The position numbers were made by a program, and so were the translations under genes. DNA of 64,000 nucleotides from JACVRW01 sp963837445 (GTDB taxonomy: Bacteria; Actinomycetota; Thermoleophilia; Solirubrobacterales; Thermoleophilaceae), in contig CAWINK010000016.1 in NCBI GenBank assembly GCA_963837445.1, forward strand, positions 428,087-492,086, read 5' to 3'. The stretch's first letter is position 1. The number at the start of each line of letters is the position of its first letter. Below, one piece after another: positions 56,353-64,000 of this stretch. The notes beneath the pieces are model-generated. The model made no database searches, was not told the DNA's origin, and worked only from the letters and a program-made list of their open reading frames with translations.

Positions 56353-56874
56353 GTGCGCCTCGAGGACCACATCCAGGACATCCCGGACTTCCCCAAGCCG
56401 GGAATCGTCTTCAAGGACATCACGCCGCTCTTCCTCGACCCCGAGGCGCTGAGCTTCACGGTCGACCAGCTCGCCGACTACGCCCGCTCGCGCGAGATCG
56501 ACTACGTGGTCTCGGCCGAGGCGCGCGGGTTCGTGCTCGGCGCGGCGGTGGCCGTGGCGGCCGATGCCGGCTTCATCCTCGCGCGCAAGCCGGGCAAGCT
56601 GCCGCGCGAGGTCCTGTCGGTCGAGTACCAGCTCGAGTACGGGGTGGACGCCCTCGAGGTTCACTCCGACGCGATCCGCGGCGGGGCGCGTGTGCTCGTG
56701 CACGACGACCTGCTGGCCACGGGCGGTACCGCGGGGGCGCTCTGCCAGCTCGTGGAGCAGGCGGGCGGCGTCGTGGCAGGATGCGCGTTTGTGATCGAGC
56801 TGGCTTTCCTCCACGGCCGCGACCGGCTCCAGGGCTATGACGTGCGCTCGCTCGTGGTCTTCGACGACGAGTGA
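56353..56874 (+). CDS. apt: Adenine phosphoribosyltransferase
   Basis: Purine salvage: adenine plus PRPP gives AMP. The 173-residue protein has IQDIPDFPKPGIVFKDITPL, VSAEARGFVLGAAVA, ARKPGKLPREVLSVEYQLEY and the PRPP loop VLVHDDLLATGGTAGAL. All family signatures are intact. GTG start, 13 bp after the MerR gene. In many actinobacteria apt sits next to rel, which is not seen here. The stop overlaps the next start (GTGA). Confidence 0.94.
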   Translation: MRLEDHIQDIPDFPKPGIVFKDITPLFLDPEALSFTVDQLADYARSREIDYVVSAEARGFVLGAAVAVAADAGFILARKPGKLPREVLSVEYQLEYGVDALEVHSDAIRGGARVLVHDDLLATGGTAGALCQLVEQAGGVVAGCAFVIELAFLHGRDRLQGYDVRSLVVFDDE

Positions 56875-57317
56875 TGGTGGTCCGGCGCGAACGCGTGGTC
56901 TCCGGGGCGCCCGCCGACGTGTGGCGCATCGTGGGCGACCCGGCTCGCCTGCCGGCCTGGTGGCCCGGCGTGTCCCGGGTCGAGGAGGCAAGCCAGGAGG
57001 CCTGGACGACGGTGCTCGTGTCGCCCAAGGGCAAGAGCGTCCGCGCGGACTACACCCTCGTGGAGGCGCGTGAGCCGGAGCGGCTCCGGTGGAAGCAGGA
57101 GCTCGAGGAGACGCCGTTCGAGCGGCTGCTGCACTCGTCGACCACCGAGATCGCGCTCGAGCCGGACGCGGGCGGCGGCACGCGTGTGCGGCTCACGCTC
57201 GACCAGCGCCCGCGCGGCTGGGCCCGCTTCAGCCCCTTCCAGCTGCGCGCGGCCGCCAGGCGACAGGCCGAGGAGGCGCTCCAGGGGCTGGCGGAGCTGC
57301 TCGGGGACCCCGCATGA
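56871..57317 (+). CDS. SRPBCC/START-like ligand-binding protein
   Basis: A 148-residue polyketide-cyclase/START-type fold: VVRRERVVSGAPADVWRIVG and DPARLPAWWPGVSRVEE at the N-terminus are typical, and TTEIALEPDAGGGTRVRLTL matches the central strands. These proteins bind hydrophobic ligands or act as cyclases; no catalytic residues can be assigned. GTG at 56871 or ATG at 56874 may start it. Coupled to apt and to the flavin oxidase gene by short overlaps. Confidence 0.78.
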   Translation: MMVVRRERVVSGAPADVWRIVGDPARLPAWWPGVSRVEEASQEAWTTVLVSPKGKSVRADYTLVEAREPERLRWKQELEETPFERLLHSSTTEIALEPDAGGGTRVRLTLDQRPRGWARFSPFQLRAAARRQAEEALQGLAELLGDPA

Positions 57318-58933
57318 TGCGCTGGTGGGGCTGGGGAGAGGACGGCCACGCCGTGGCGCTGCCGCCCGCCGCCTCAGCGCTGCTGCGCGACGAGCTCGGC
57401 ACGGACCCGGAGGCGCGCCGGCCGCCCGTGGCGCTGGACGCGGTGTCACTCCCGGACTCGCAGCTGCCCGCGGCCGCCCGCGAGCGGCTGGTGGCGGCGG
57501 TGGGCGCCGAGCACGTGCGCGACGCGCGCGAGGACCGGATCGGGCACGCGGTGGGGCGCTCCTATTCCGATCTTGTTCGGATCCGCTCAGGTGACGCGTC
57601 CAGCGCGCCCGACGCCGTGGTGCGGCCCGACTCCGCGGAGCAGGTGGCGGCCGTGCTGGCCGCCTGCGCGGAGCACCGCGTCGCGGTGATCCCGTTCGGG
57701 GGAGGCACGAGCGTGGTGGGCGGCGTGGAGCCGGTGCGGGACGGCATGGCCGCTGCCGTGTCGCTCGACCTGGGCAGGGTCGCCTCCACGGTGGAGGTGA
57801 ACCGGACCTCGCTCACGGCGCGCCTGGACGCCGGCCTGTTCGGGCCCGAGGCGGAGCGGCGGCTCGGCGCCGAGGGCGTGACGCTCGGCCACTTCCCGCA
57901 ATCGTTCGAGTACTCCACGGTGGGCGGCTGGGTGGCCACGCGCTCCGCGGGCCAGGCGTCCACCGGCTACGGGCGGATCGACGAGCTGGTCGAGGCGGTG
58001 CGCTGCATGACCCCGGCCGGTGAGATCGGAACGCGCGCCGTGCCCGCGTCGGCGGCGGGCCCGAGCACGCGCGAGCTGCTCGTGGGCTCCGAGGGCGTGC
58101 TCGGCGTGATCTGCGAGGCGACCGTGCGCGTGCGGCCCGCGCCGGCCTACCTCCGCTACGAGGGCTGGTCGTTCTCGAGCTTCGCCGAGGGCTGCGCCGC
58201 ATTCCGCGTGATGGAGCAGGCGGAGGCGTCCGCCGACGTGAACCGCCTGTCCGACGAGGCTGAGACGCGCCTGTCGATGGCGCAGGCGTCCGCCGGGGGC
58301 AGGATGGAGCGGCTGGGGCGGCGCTATCTGCGCCTGCGCGGCCACGAGGGGGGCTGCATCGCGATCGTCGGGTTCGAGGGCGACGAGGAGGACGTGGAGC
58401 GCAGGCGGCGGCGCACGGCCGCCCTGTTGCGGGCGGGCGGCGGCGTGTCGCTCGGCCCCCGACCGGGCGAGGCGTGGCTGCGGAGCCGCTATTCGGCGCC
58501 CTACCTGCGCGACGAGCTGCTCGACCGCCGCGTGCTCGTGGAGACGCTCGAGACCGCCACGAGCTGGGCCAACCTGGAGAGCCTCCACGCCGCCGTGGGG
58601 GACGCCCTGCGCACGACGCTGGGAGACCGCGGCACGCCGGCGCTCGTGATGTGCCACGTCTCCCACCTGTACCCGTCAGGCGCCTCGCTCTACTTCACGT
58701 TCCTGGCGCGCCAGGAGGAGGACGCGCTGGCGCAGTGGCGCGCGGCGAAGACGGCCGCCTCGGAGGCGATCGTGGCGGGCGGCGGCACGATCACCCATCA
58801 CCACGCGATCGGGCGCGACCACCGCCAGTGGATGCACGCGGAGGTGGGCGAGCTCGGAATCGAGCTGATCCGGGCGGCAAAGGAGCGCCTCGACCCCGCC
58901 GGGATCATGAACCCCGGGAAGCTGCTGCCCTAG
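57314..58933 (+). CDS. FAD-binding oxidase, alkyldihydroxyacetonephosphate-synthase-like
   Basis: A 539-residue flavoprotein. VVRPDSAEQVAAVLAACAEH and VAVIPFGGGTSVVGGVEP form the PCMH FAD site, and GHFPQSFEYSTVGGWVATRS, SAGQASTGYGRIDELVEAV and LLVGSEGVLGVICEATVRV follow. THHHAIGRDH near the C-terminus matches the catalytic His/Tyr region of alkyl-DHAP synthase, and LDPAGIMNPGKLLP is the usual end. It could make ether lipid precursors or oxidise a hydroxyacid; the former is favoured by THHHAIG. The stop shares CTAG with the convergent fusion gene. Confidence 0.87.
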   Translation: MMRWWGWGEDGHAVALPPAASALLRDELGTDPEARRPPVALDAVSLPDSQLPAAARERLVAAVGAEHVRDAREDRIGHAVGRSYSDLVRIRSGDASSAPDAVVRPDSAEQVAAVLAACAEHRVAVIPFGGGTSVVGGVEPVRDGMAAAVSLDLGRVASTVEVNRTSLTARLDAGLFGPEAERRLGAEGVTLGHFPQSFEYSTVGGWVATRSAGQASTGYGRIDELVEAVRCMTPAGEIGTRAVPASAAGPSTRELLVGSEGVLGVICEATVRVRPAPAYLRYEGWSFSSFAEGCAAFRVMEQAEASADVNRLSDEAETRLSMAQASAGGRMERLGRRYLRLRGHEGGCIAIVGFEGDEEDVERRRRRTAALLRAGGGVSLGPRPGEAWLRSRYSAPYLRDELLDRRVLVETLETATSWANLESLHAAVGDALRTTLGDRGTPALVMCHVSHLYPSGASLYFTFLARQEEDALAQWRAAKTAASEAIVAGGGTITHHHAIGRDHRQWMHAEVGELGIELIRAAKERLDPAGIMNPGKLLP

Positions 58934-59946
58934 CCGCCGGGGGGCTGCAGCACCGTCTGGCCGACGGCGGCGGGCTTCTTCGCGGTGCCCTTCTTGCCGC
59001 TCTGGATCTTCGGCATCGGGCCGCGCAGCACGGACTCGCCGGAGTGCTTCACGTTCGTGCTGTTCCCGATCGGCTGCTTCGTCACGTCGATGAACTTGTA
59101 CTTCGCGTAGTCGGCCGGGAAGGCGCCCACCGCCTGGTAGGTGCCCTGCTGGTCGGTGACCTGCCCGCCGAGTGACCTGGCGTCCTCGGGGCTGTTGTAG
59201 AGCCACACGTAGTAGCCCTCGTTCTCTCCGCTCGGCGCGAGCCGCGCGGCCTGAACGAGCAGCTGCTTCTTGCCGCTGCGGTCGATCACGATCGCGATGC
59301 CGGCCGGCCCTCCGTCGGCGGCCGGCTGGCCCTGGTCGGTGGAGGTCTCGGCGGCCGGCTGGGCGGCGTCGTCGCTACCCGCCGTGGCGCTCTCATCGTC
59401 GTCGCCGGTGAGCACGCCCACCGGCCAGACGAGGATGGCGAGCAGCAGCACGAGGGCGGCCACACCCGCCCCGGCGAAAAGACGCCGGCGCACGATGGGG
59501 TCGGCGGTCGAAAGGCCACGGGGGGTGCCCGCGCTCTCGCTCGGCGCCGACACGGCGGCGGCGGCCGGTCGCCTCGCTCCCCGTCCTCGCTCGCCCTCGG
59601 GGATCGCCGGCACGGAGCCGTTCACGTAGAGCTGCTCGAGCGAGTCGAGCAGGGAGCGCGCCCAGCTGCGGGCGGCCTCGGAGCGGCGCAGGTGGCCCTT
59701 CGTGGCGGTGGCCTCGGGTCCCGACTGCTGGCCGAGCACGTAATCGGCGAGCTGGCCGCGCCAGTCGTCCTCCACGCCCCTCACGCTCACGGGGGCGAGC
59801 TCGACGAGCGCGTCGCGGGCCAGGTCGCGCACGCGCGACTCCGGCATGCCGAGCATGTCCGCGAGCTCCGGGTAGGTCTTGCCCTGCTGAAGGACGAGCT
59901 CGACGATCGCCCGCTTCTCGGGCGACAGCTGATCGAAGGTGGCCAT
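58930..59946 (-). CDS. Membrane protein fusing sigma-region-4 HTH to an anti-sigma (RskA-like) domain
   Basis: A 338-residue protein with unusual layout. Residues 7-50 read LSPEKRAIVELVLQQGKTYP and ELADMLGMPESRVRDLARDA, a sigma-70 region 4-type HTH. Residues about 64-105 (LADYVLGQQSGPEA, then GHLRRSEAARSWARSLL) resemble a zinc anti-sigma domain in which HxxxCxxC reads H85-x3-S-x2-A, so zinc ligands are lost. One membrane span lies at 157-178. The outer part resembles RskA: YYVWLYNSPEDARSLGG and VLRG. It ends in a basic KKPA-rich tail. No separate sigma gene adjoins. Divergent from the thioesterase gene. Confidence 0.75.
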   Translation of the reverse strand: MATFDQLSPEKRAIVELVLQQGKTYPELADMLGMPESRVRDLARDALVELAPVSVRGVEDDWRGQLADYVLGQQSGPEATATKGHLRRSEAARSWARSLLDSLEQLYVNGSVPAIPEGERGRGARRPAAAAVSAPSESAGTPRGLSTADPIVRRRLFAGAGVAALVLLLAILVWPVGVLTGDDDESATAGSDDAAQPAAETSTDQGQPAADGGPAGIAIVIDRSGKKQLLVQAARLAPSGENEGYYVWLYNSPEDARSLGGQVTDQQGTYQAVGAFPADYAKYKFIDVTKQPIGNSTNVKHSGESVLRGPMPKIQSGKKGTAKKPAAVGQTVLQPPGG

Positions 59947-59955
59947 TCGGGGCGA

Positions 59956-59965
59956 ACTGTAGTGT
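59956..59965. promoter_or_regulatory. Overlapping divergent -10 hexamers
   Basis: ACTGTAGTGT contains TAGTGT on the plus strand (10 nt before the ATG at 59976) and TACAGT on the minus strand (9 nt before the ATG at 59946). Only one direction can be engaged at a time. Confidence 0.45.
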
Positions 59966-59975
59966 GCCCGGCCCT

Positions 59976-60386
59976 ATGGATCCGCCGGTTCGGACCTATC
60001 CGACGCCGGGCACGCTCGACGACGTGCTCGGCTTCGAAATGCTCGAGGCCAGCCCTGAGCGCTGCCGCGGGCGTTTCAGCGTCGAGAAGCGCGTGCAGCA
60101 GCCGCTCGGTTTGGTGCACGGCGGCGCGTACGCCGCGCTGGCGGAGTCGATGGTCTCAGCCACCACCCACCTGGCGGTGGAGGGCGACGGCAACTTCGCG
60201 GTCGGCCAGTCGAACCACACGCATTTCTTCCGCCCGGCAACCGGGGGCGTGGTCCACGCGGAGGGCACCCCGATCCACCGCGGGCGCACCAGCTGGGTCT
60301 GGGACGTGCGCTTCACCGACGACGACGACCGGCTCTGCGCCGCCTCGCGCGTGACGCTCGCGGTGCGGCCGGCTAAAGCGCCCTGA
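59976..60386 (+). CDS. PaaI-type hotdog thioesterase
   Basis: A 136-residue hotdog-fold acyl-CoA thioesterase. LGLVHGGAYAALAESMVSAT holds the HGG motif and the catalytic acidic residue, and SNHTHFFRPATGGVVHAEGT the second conserved strand. Related to PaaI and MenI (DHNA-CoA thioesterase) enzymes; the real substrate is unknown. TAGTGT lies 10 nt upstream of the ATG. The end overlaps the convergent nadE by 14 bp. Confidence 0.85.
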   Translation: MDPPVRTYPTPGTLDDVLGFEMLEASPERCRGRFSVEKRVQQPLGLVHGGAYAALAESMVSATTHLAVEGDGNFAVGQSNHTHFFRPATGGVVHAEGTPIHRGRTSWVWDVRFTDDDDRLCAASRVTLAVRPAKAP

Positions 60387-62167
60387 GGCGCCGCTCGGCG
60401 GCATCCGCCGAGCTCTCGTAGCGGTTCGTGATCGGAAGCCGCCGGTCGCGGCCGAACGCACGCGCGGAGATCTTGATGCCGGGGGGAGCCTGGCGGCGCT
60501 TGTACTCGGCCCGGTCGACCATGCCGATCACGCGCTCCACGTCGTCGGCGGGCAGGCCGCGGTGCACCAGCTCCACGGCGTCGAGGTCCTCCTCGACATA
60601 GCCCTCGAGGATCACGTCGAGCACGTCGTAGGGGGGCAGCGACTCGTCGTCGCGCTGGTCGTGGCGAAGCTCCGCGGACGGCGGCCTGTCGATCACCGAC
60701 GCCGGCACCAGCTCGCTCCCAGCCTGCTCGTTGCGCCAGCGCACGAGCCTGTAGACCCAGGTCTTGTAGACGTCCTTGAGCACGGCGAAGCCGCCCGCCA
60801 TGTCGCCGTAGAGCGTGGCGTAGCCCACCGACATCTCGGACTTGTTCCCGGTGGCAAGCACGAGCCAGCCGAACTTGTTGGAGAGCGCCATCACCACGTT
60901 GCCGCGGATGCGCGCCTGCACGTTCTCCTCGGTCACGTCCGGCTCACGGCCGTCGAAGGCCTCGCGCAGCATCTCCCCGTACGCGGCCATGGCCTGCTCG
61001 ATGGCGATCTCGCGGAAGTCCACCCCGAGGTTCTCGGCGATCACGCGGGCGTCGCCCATCGTGCCCTCGCTCGAGTAGGGGGAGGGCATCGACACGCAGG
61101 TCACTCGCTCCGGGCCGAGCGCGTCCACGGCCACCAGCGCGGCCAGCGCCGAGTCGATCCCGCCTGAGAGTGCGATCACCACGCGCTCGAAGCCGTTCTT
61201 CTCCACGTAGTCGTGCAGGCCGGTGCGCAGCGCGGCGTAGACCTCCGCCTCGGGGCCCAGCGTGTCGGCCAGCTCGCCGGAGACCAGCTCGGCGCTCGCC
61301 GCTCGACTCGGTGCTGATGCTCGCCAGCGTGAACACGGGCGGCTCCGCCACGTGCGCGGCGCGCCGCTGCCTCCGCACGTTCGCGCGGTGGCGCGTGTCG
61401 CGCAGCCGCGCGGCCGTGATCGCGCGCGGGTCGATCGTGCAGATGGTGAGTGCCTCCTCGAACTGCGGCGCCCTGGCCAGGATCTGGCCGTCCTGGTCGA
61501 TCGCGAGGCTGTGGCCGTCGAAGACGAGCTCGTCCTGGCCGCCCACGGTGTTCACGAAGACCACGGCCGTGAGGTTGTCCACCGCGCGCTGGATCAGCAT
61601 GCGCTCGCGGCCGGCGCCCACGCCGCGGCGATACGGCGATGCGGACAGGTTCAGGATCACCTGCGCGCCCGCGAGCGCCTCGGTCATCGCCGGCGGGCCC
61701 GGCTCCCAGATGTCCTCGCAGATGCTGAGCCCGATCGGAATGCCGTTCAGCTCGACGATGGCCGCCTCGGCCCCCGACTGGAAGTAGCGCTGCTCGTCGA
61801 AGACCCCGTAGTTCGGCAGGTACATCTTGCGATAGGTGGCCACCACGTCGCCGTCGGCCAGAACGGCGGCGCTGTTGTAGACGTCCTCGGCCTTCTCCGG
61901 ATAGCCCACCACCGCGGCGATCCCCTGCGTCTGGCCCGCGAGCTCCCCAAGCGCGGCGTCGGCGGCGTCCAGGAAGCTCGTCTTCAGCAGCAGGTCCTCG
62001 GGCGGATACCCGGTGAGAGCCAGCTCCGGGAACACCACGAGCGAGGCGCCCTCGTCACGCGCGCGGGCGATGCCCTCGGAGATCTTGCGGGCGTTGCCGC
62101 GGATGTCCCCGACGGTGGCGTTGATCTGCGCGAGGGCTACGCGCAGGAGGTCGGTGCGCTCTGGCAT
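60373..62167 (-). CDS. nadE: Glutamine-dependent NAD+ synthetase, one +1 frameshift
   Basis: Final step of NAD synthesis. The N-terminal nitrilase-type glutaminase has FPELALTGYPPEDLL (Glu), YRKMYLPNYGVFDE (Lys) and LSICEDIWEPG (Cys). The C-terminal synthetase has the PP-loop VIALSGGIDSALAALVAVDA, ATGNKSEMSVGYATLYGDMA and KRRQAPPGIKISARAFGRD. The two halves are in different frames; the change occurs at about 61288-61303 between FTLASISTESS and AELVSGELADTLGPEAE. The corrected length is about 597 residues. Separate genes for the halves are unlikely because the linker also matches the fused family. A GATAAT lies 8 nt before the ATG. Confidence 0.92.
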
Positions 62168-62175
62168 TGGTTTCC

Positions 62176-62181
62176 ATTATC
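62176..62181 (-). promoter_or_regulatory. -10 hexamer GATAAT for nadE
   Basis: Minus-strand GATAAT followed by 8 nt and the nadE ATG at 62167. Confidence 0.5.
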
Positions 62182-62236
62182 GCGGACCCGGTGCCCGAAA
62201 CTCAGCATTGAAGGTGATCGCCCGCGCTTGCACCAC

Positions 62237-62285
62237 CAGGTGGGTCATTCCGGTCTCGCATAGCGAGACCCAGATGACTCACCTG
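62237..62285. terminator. Long imperfect cruciform between two minus-strand genes
   Basis: The outer arms CAGGTGGGTCAT and ATGACTCACCTG pair with one mismatch; the inner arms GGTCTCGC and GCGAGACC pair perfectly around a 3-nt loop. It starts 14 nt beyond the stop of the VanX-fusion gene, so it probably ends that transcript. Confidence 0.6.
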
Positions 62286-62299
62286 CCTCCGGTCGCGGG

Positions 62300-64000
62300 T
62301 CAGCAGCCCAGCGTCACGTCCAGATAGCGGTTCGGCCGGATGTAGTGCTCGAAGTGCCACCACTCGTTCAGGTAGGCACCGAAGCCGAAGCGCTCCATCG
62401 CGTTCTTGAGCTCGAGGCGGTTGCGGAGGATGCGCCCGCTCGCGTTGTAGGTGTGGGAGCTGGGGCCGAAGGCAAAGCCGCCCATGCGGAGGCGCTTGCC
62501 GTCGCGGAAGCGGACGAGCGTGATGTCCACCGCGCTGCCCGTGTTGTGGCGGCTGCGGCGAGCGATGTACGTGCCCACCGCGCCGCCGCGCCCCGTTCGC
62601 TCCGCCCAGCGGACGAGCGCGTCCGTGGCGCGCACCGGCCGGTAGGCGTCGAGAATCAAGAGGCCGCGGCCCTTTCGGCGAAGGTAGCGCTGCACCTGGC
62701 CCAGGTTGAAGGCGGCCCGCTCGTGCATCAGCGCCCAGTTCTCGCAGTAGCCGGGCAGCCGGGCGCCGGTCTCGTTGCGCTTCGTGCGGTAGGAGAGGTT
62801 CACGCGGATGCTCGGCGCGAAGCGGTGGACGTCGACGAGGCCGGCGCGGCGAGTGGCGGGCGTGCCGCCCTCCTTGGGTGCGTCGTTCTCCGGAGTCTCC
62901 TGCGACGCGCGAGCCCGAGGGAACACCCGCTGCGCCACGCCCCGGAGCGTCTCCTGCCCATACGCCTGTGAGGGGTTGCCGTCCGTGAGCACCGCCATCG
63001 AGACGCGCGTGGGCCCGCGCTCGAACAGAGCCGCCTCGTGCACGAGCTGCCCGGCGCCCGTGCCGCGCCAGCCGCCCTTGAAGAACGTCTCGAAGCCGGC
63101 GGCGAGCGAGTAGCGCGAGAAGCCCCAGCGCTGGTGGCCCACGATCGAGGACAGGAGGTCGCGCGCGTATGCGCGCGAGGCCTTCGGCACGAGCCGGTCG
63201 ATCCTGTGGAAGAAGCGCGCCTGGTCCTCCGCACTGAGTTGAGCATTCCCCCAGTAGCCCGCCACGGAGAAGTTCCGCATGCCGGCGAGCTGAGCGAGCC
63301 GGTAGAGGGCCGCGTCGCCGACGCGGTAGTAGACCGTGTCCGCAGCGTCATTCGAGGAGGCCCGGATCATCGGACTAAGCGACGCCCGCTCGCCGTCGTC
63401 CGGCGTCCGGTTGCCGATGCCGCGCAGGTACGCCACCAGCAGCATCGCCTTCACCAGGCTCGCGCTCACGTACACCCGCTCCGGGGCGAACCGGTGCATG
63501 CGGCCCCACGAGTCCATCAGCGCCCACGAGTTGGTGGCTCCCCGCGAGCGCAGCCAGCGCTGGACCGCGCGCACGCGGCCCACCGGCGGGAAGCGAGCCG
63601 GCAGCGCGTGGCGGCTCATCCGGCAGCGGCGGCCCGGGCGAACCCGGATGCCCACCTCCGTCAGGCCGGCCGAGAGGATCCGCACGGGGCGAACGCAGCG
63701 GTCGGTGGGAGGGTCGAGCCTCCCGCAGTTGCCGTCGCAGGGGCGCTGGTAGCTGATCAGCGCGGTAGCGGCCGGGCGAGAGCCGGCGGTGCATCCGGAA
63801 GCGCGGTCGCCGCACGCGCTTGGCGACGACGAGCTTGCCGCGGATGCCGCGGACGCGCACGTACGACACCGACCCCTCCCGGTAGATTCCGCCGGAGCGG
63901 TCGATCGACTGGCGCAGGTCGAGCGTGCCGGGCGCCGCGTCGGCCGCCGCGGGCAGAGCCACGAGCGCAGCCACGACGGCTATGCCGTACCGGGAGCGCA
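62300..64000 (-). CDS. Secreted serine hydrolase fused to VanX-type D-Ala-D-Ala dipeptidase, one +1 frameshift, 5' edge of window
   Basis: The start codon is probably just past base 64000, since the last codons read RSRYGIAVVAALVALPAAADA, a signal peptide. A frame change at about 63761-63766 joins RLSPGRYALISYQRP to later residues such as VRPVRILSAGLTEVGI. The middle is a class-A-beta-lactamase/PBP-like domain with SASLVKAML (SxxK), SSND (SxN) and FKGGW (KTG-like). The C-terminal M15D domain has LILDAYRPVRATDALV, SRHNTGSAVDITL (His and Asp zinc ligands) and LNEWWHFEHY (catalytic Glu and last His). Both halves point to peptidoglycan peptide processing outside the cell. Confidence 0.8.

Overview
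The window is a gene-dense, high-GC stretch of chromosome from an actinobacterium. The 16S rRNA sequence, the short HisG/HisZ pair, a SepF-type division gene, an RsiG-like small protein, a GarA-like FHA protein next to an FtsR-like MerR regulator, and a perfect CGAAC-N4-GTTCG SOS box together suggest class Thermoleophilia, probably near Solirubrobacterales. That placement is an inference from recalled 16S and gene context, not a tree.

Layout. 1-9.7 kb: citramalate synthase (5' cut), a DegT-type aminotransferase, small genes, argH, a 3-methyladenine glycosylase, and a class A penicillin-binding protein divergent from tyrS. 9.7-15.1 kb: one complete rrn operon (16S-23S-5S) with long processing stems, no spacer tRNA and a strong terminator. 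15.1-24.8 kb: accessory and metabolic genes (HD proteins, hotdog thioesterase, DUF389 membrane protein, an isocitrate-dehydrogenase relative, dinB under an SOS box, a TPR-LuxR regulator, a flavin oxidase). 24.8-31.7 kb: murA (naturally Asp at the catalytic Cys site), then a translationally coupled hisZGDBHAF operon. 31.7-40.1 kb: a secreted RTX-repeat protein, cca, yfiH, yggS, an alpha/beta hydrolase and methyltransferase, then sepF-proC-yggT-lspA-rluD. 40.5-54.8 kb: the conserved rpsB-tsf-pyrH-frr-uppS-cdsA-dxr-rseP run, an acyl-CoA synthetase, ispG, a GGDEF/HD-GYP protein, proS and a CDP-alcohol phosphatidyltransferase. 54.8-64 kb: the RsiG-like protein, FHA and MerR genes, apt, a flavin oxidase, a sigma-region-4/anti-sigma fusion, a thioesterase, NAD synthetase and a secreted serine hydrolase fused to a VanX-type dipeptidase.

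How genes fit together. Translation and envelope biogenesis dominate: tyrS, proS, rRNA, rpsB, tsf and frr for translation; uppS, cdsA, dxr, ispG, murA, the PBP, lspA, rseP and sepF for isoprenoids, lipids, wall and division. Histidine, arginine, proline, branched-chain and NAD synthesis supply metabolites. A possible c-di-GMP circuit is present: a GGDEF/HD-GYP enzyme and, 2.5 kb away, an RsiG-like protein carrying a near-complete c-di-GMP signature.

Three things recur. (1) At least 13 net +1 frame changes interrupt conserved genes, most simply explained as single-base insertion errors in the assembly. (2) Many genes have a TANNNT or GATAAT hexamer 6-12 nt before the start codon, pointing to leaderless or near-leaderless mRNAs. 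(3) Genes interlock tightly: tandem pairs overlap by NTGA, five convergent pairs share one CTAG as both stop codons, and one divergent pair has overlapping start codons. I saw no CRISPR array, prophage, insertion sequence or tRNA gene.
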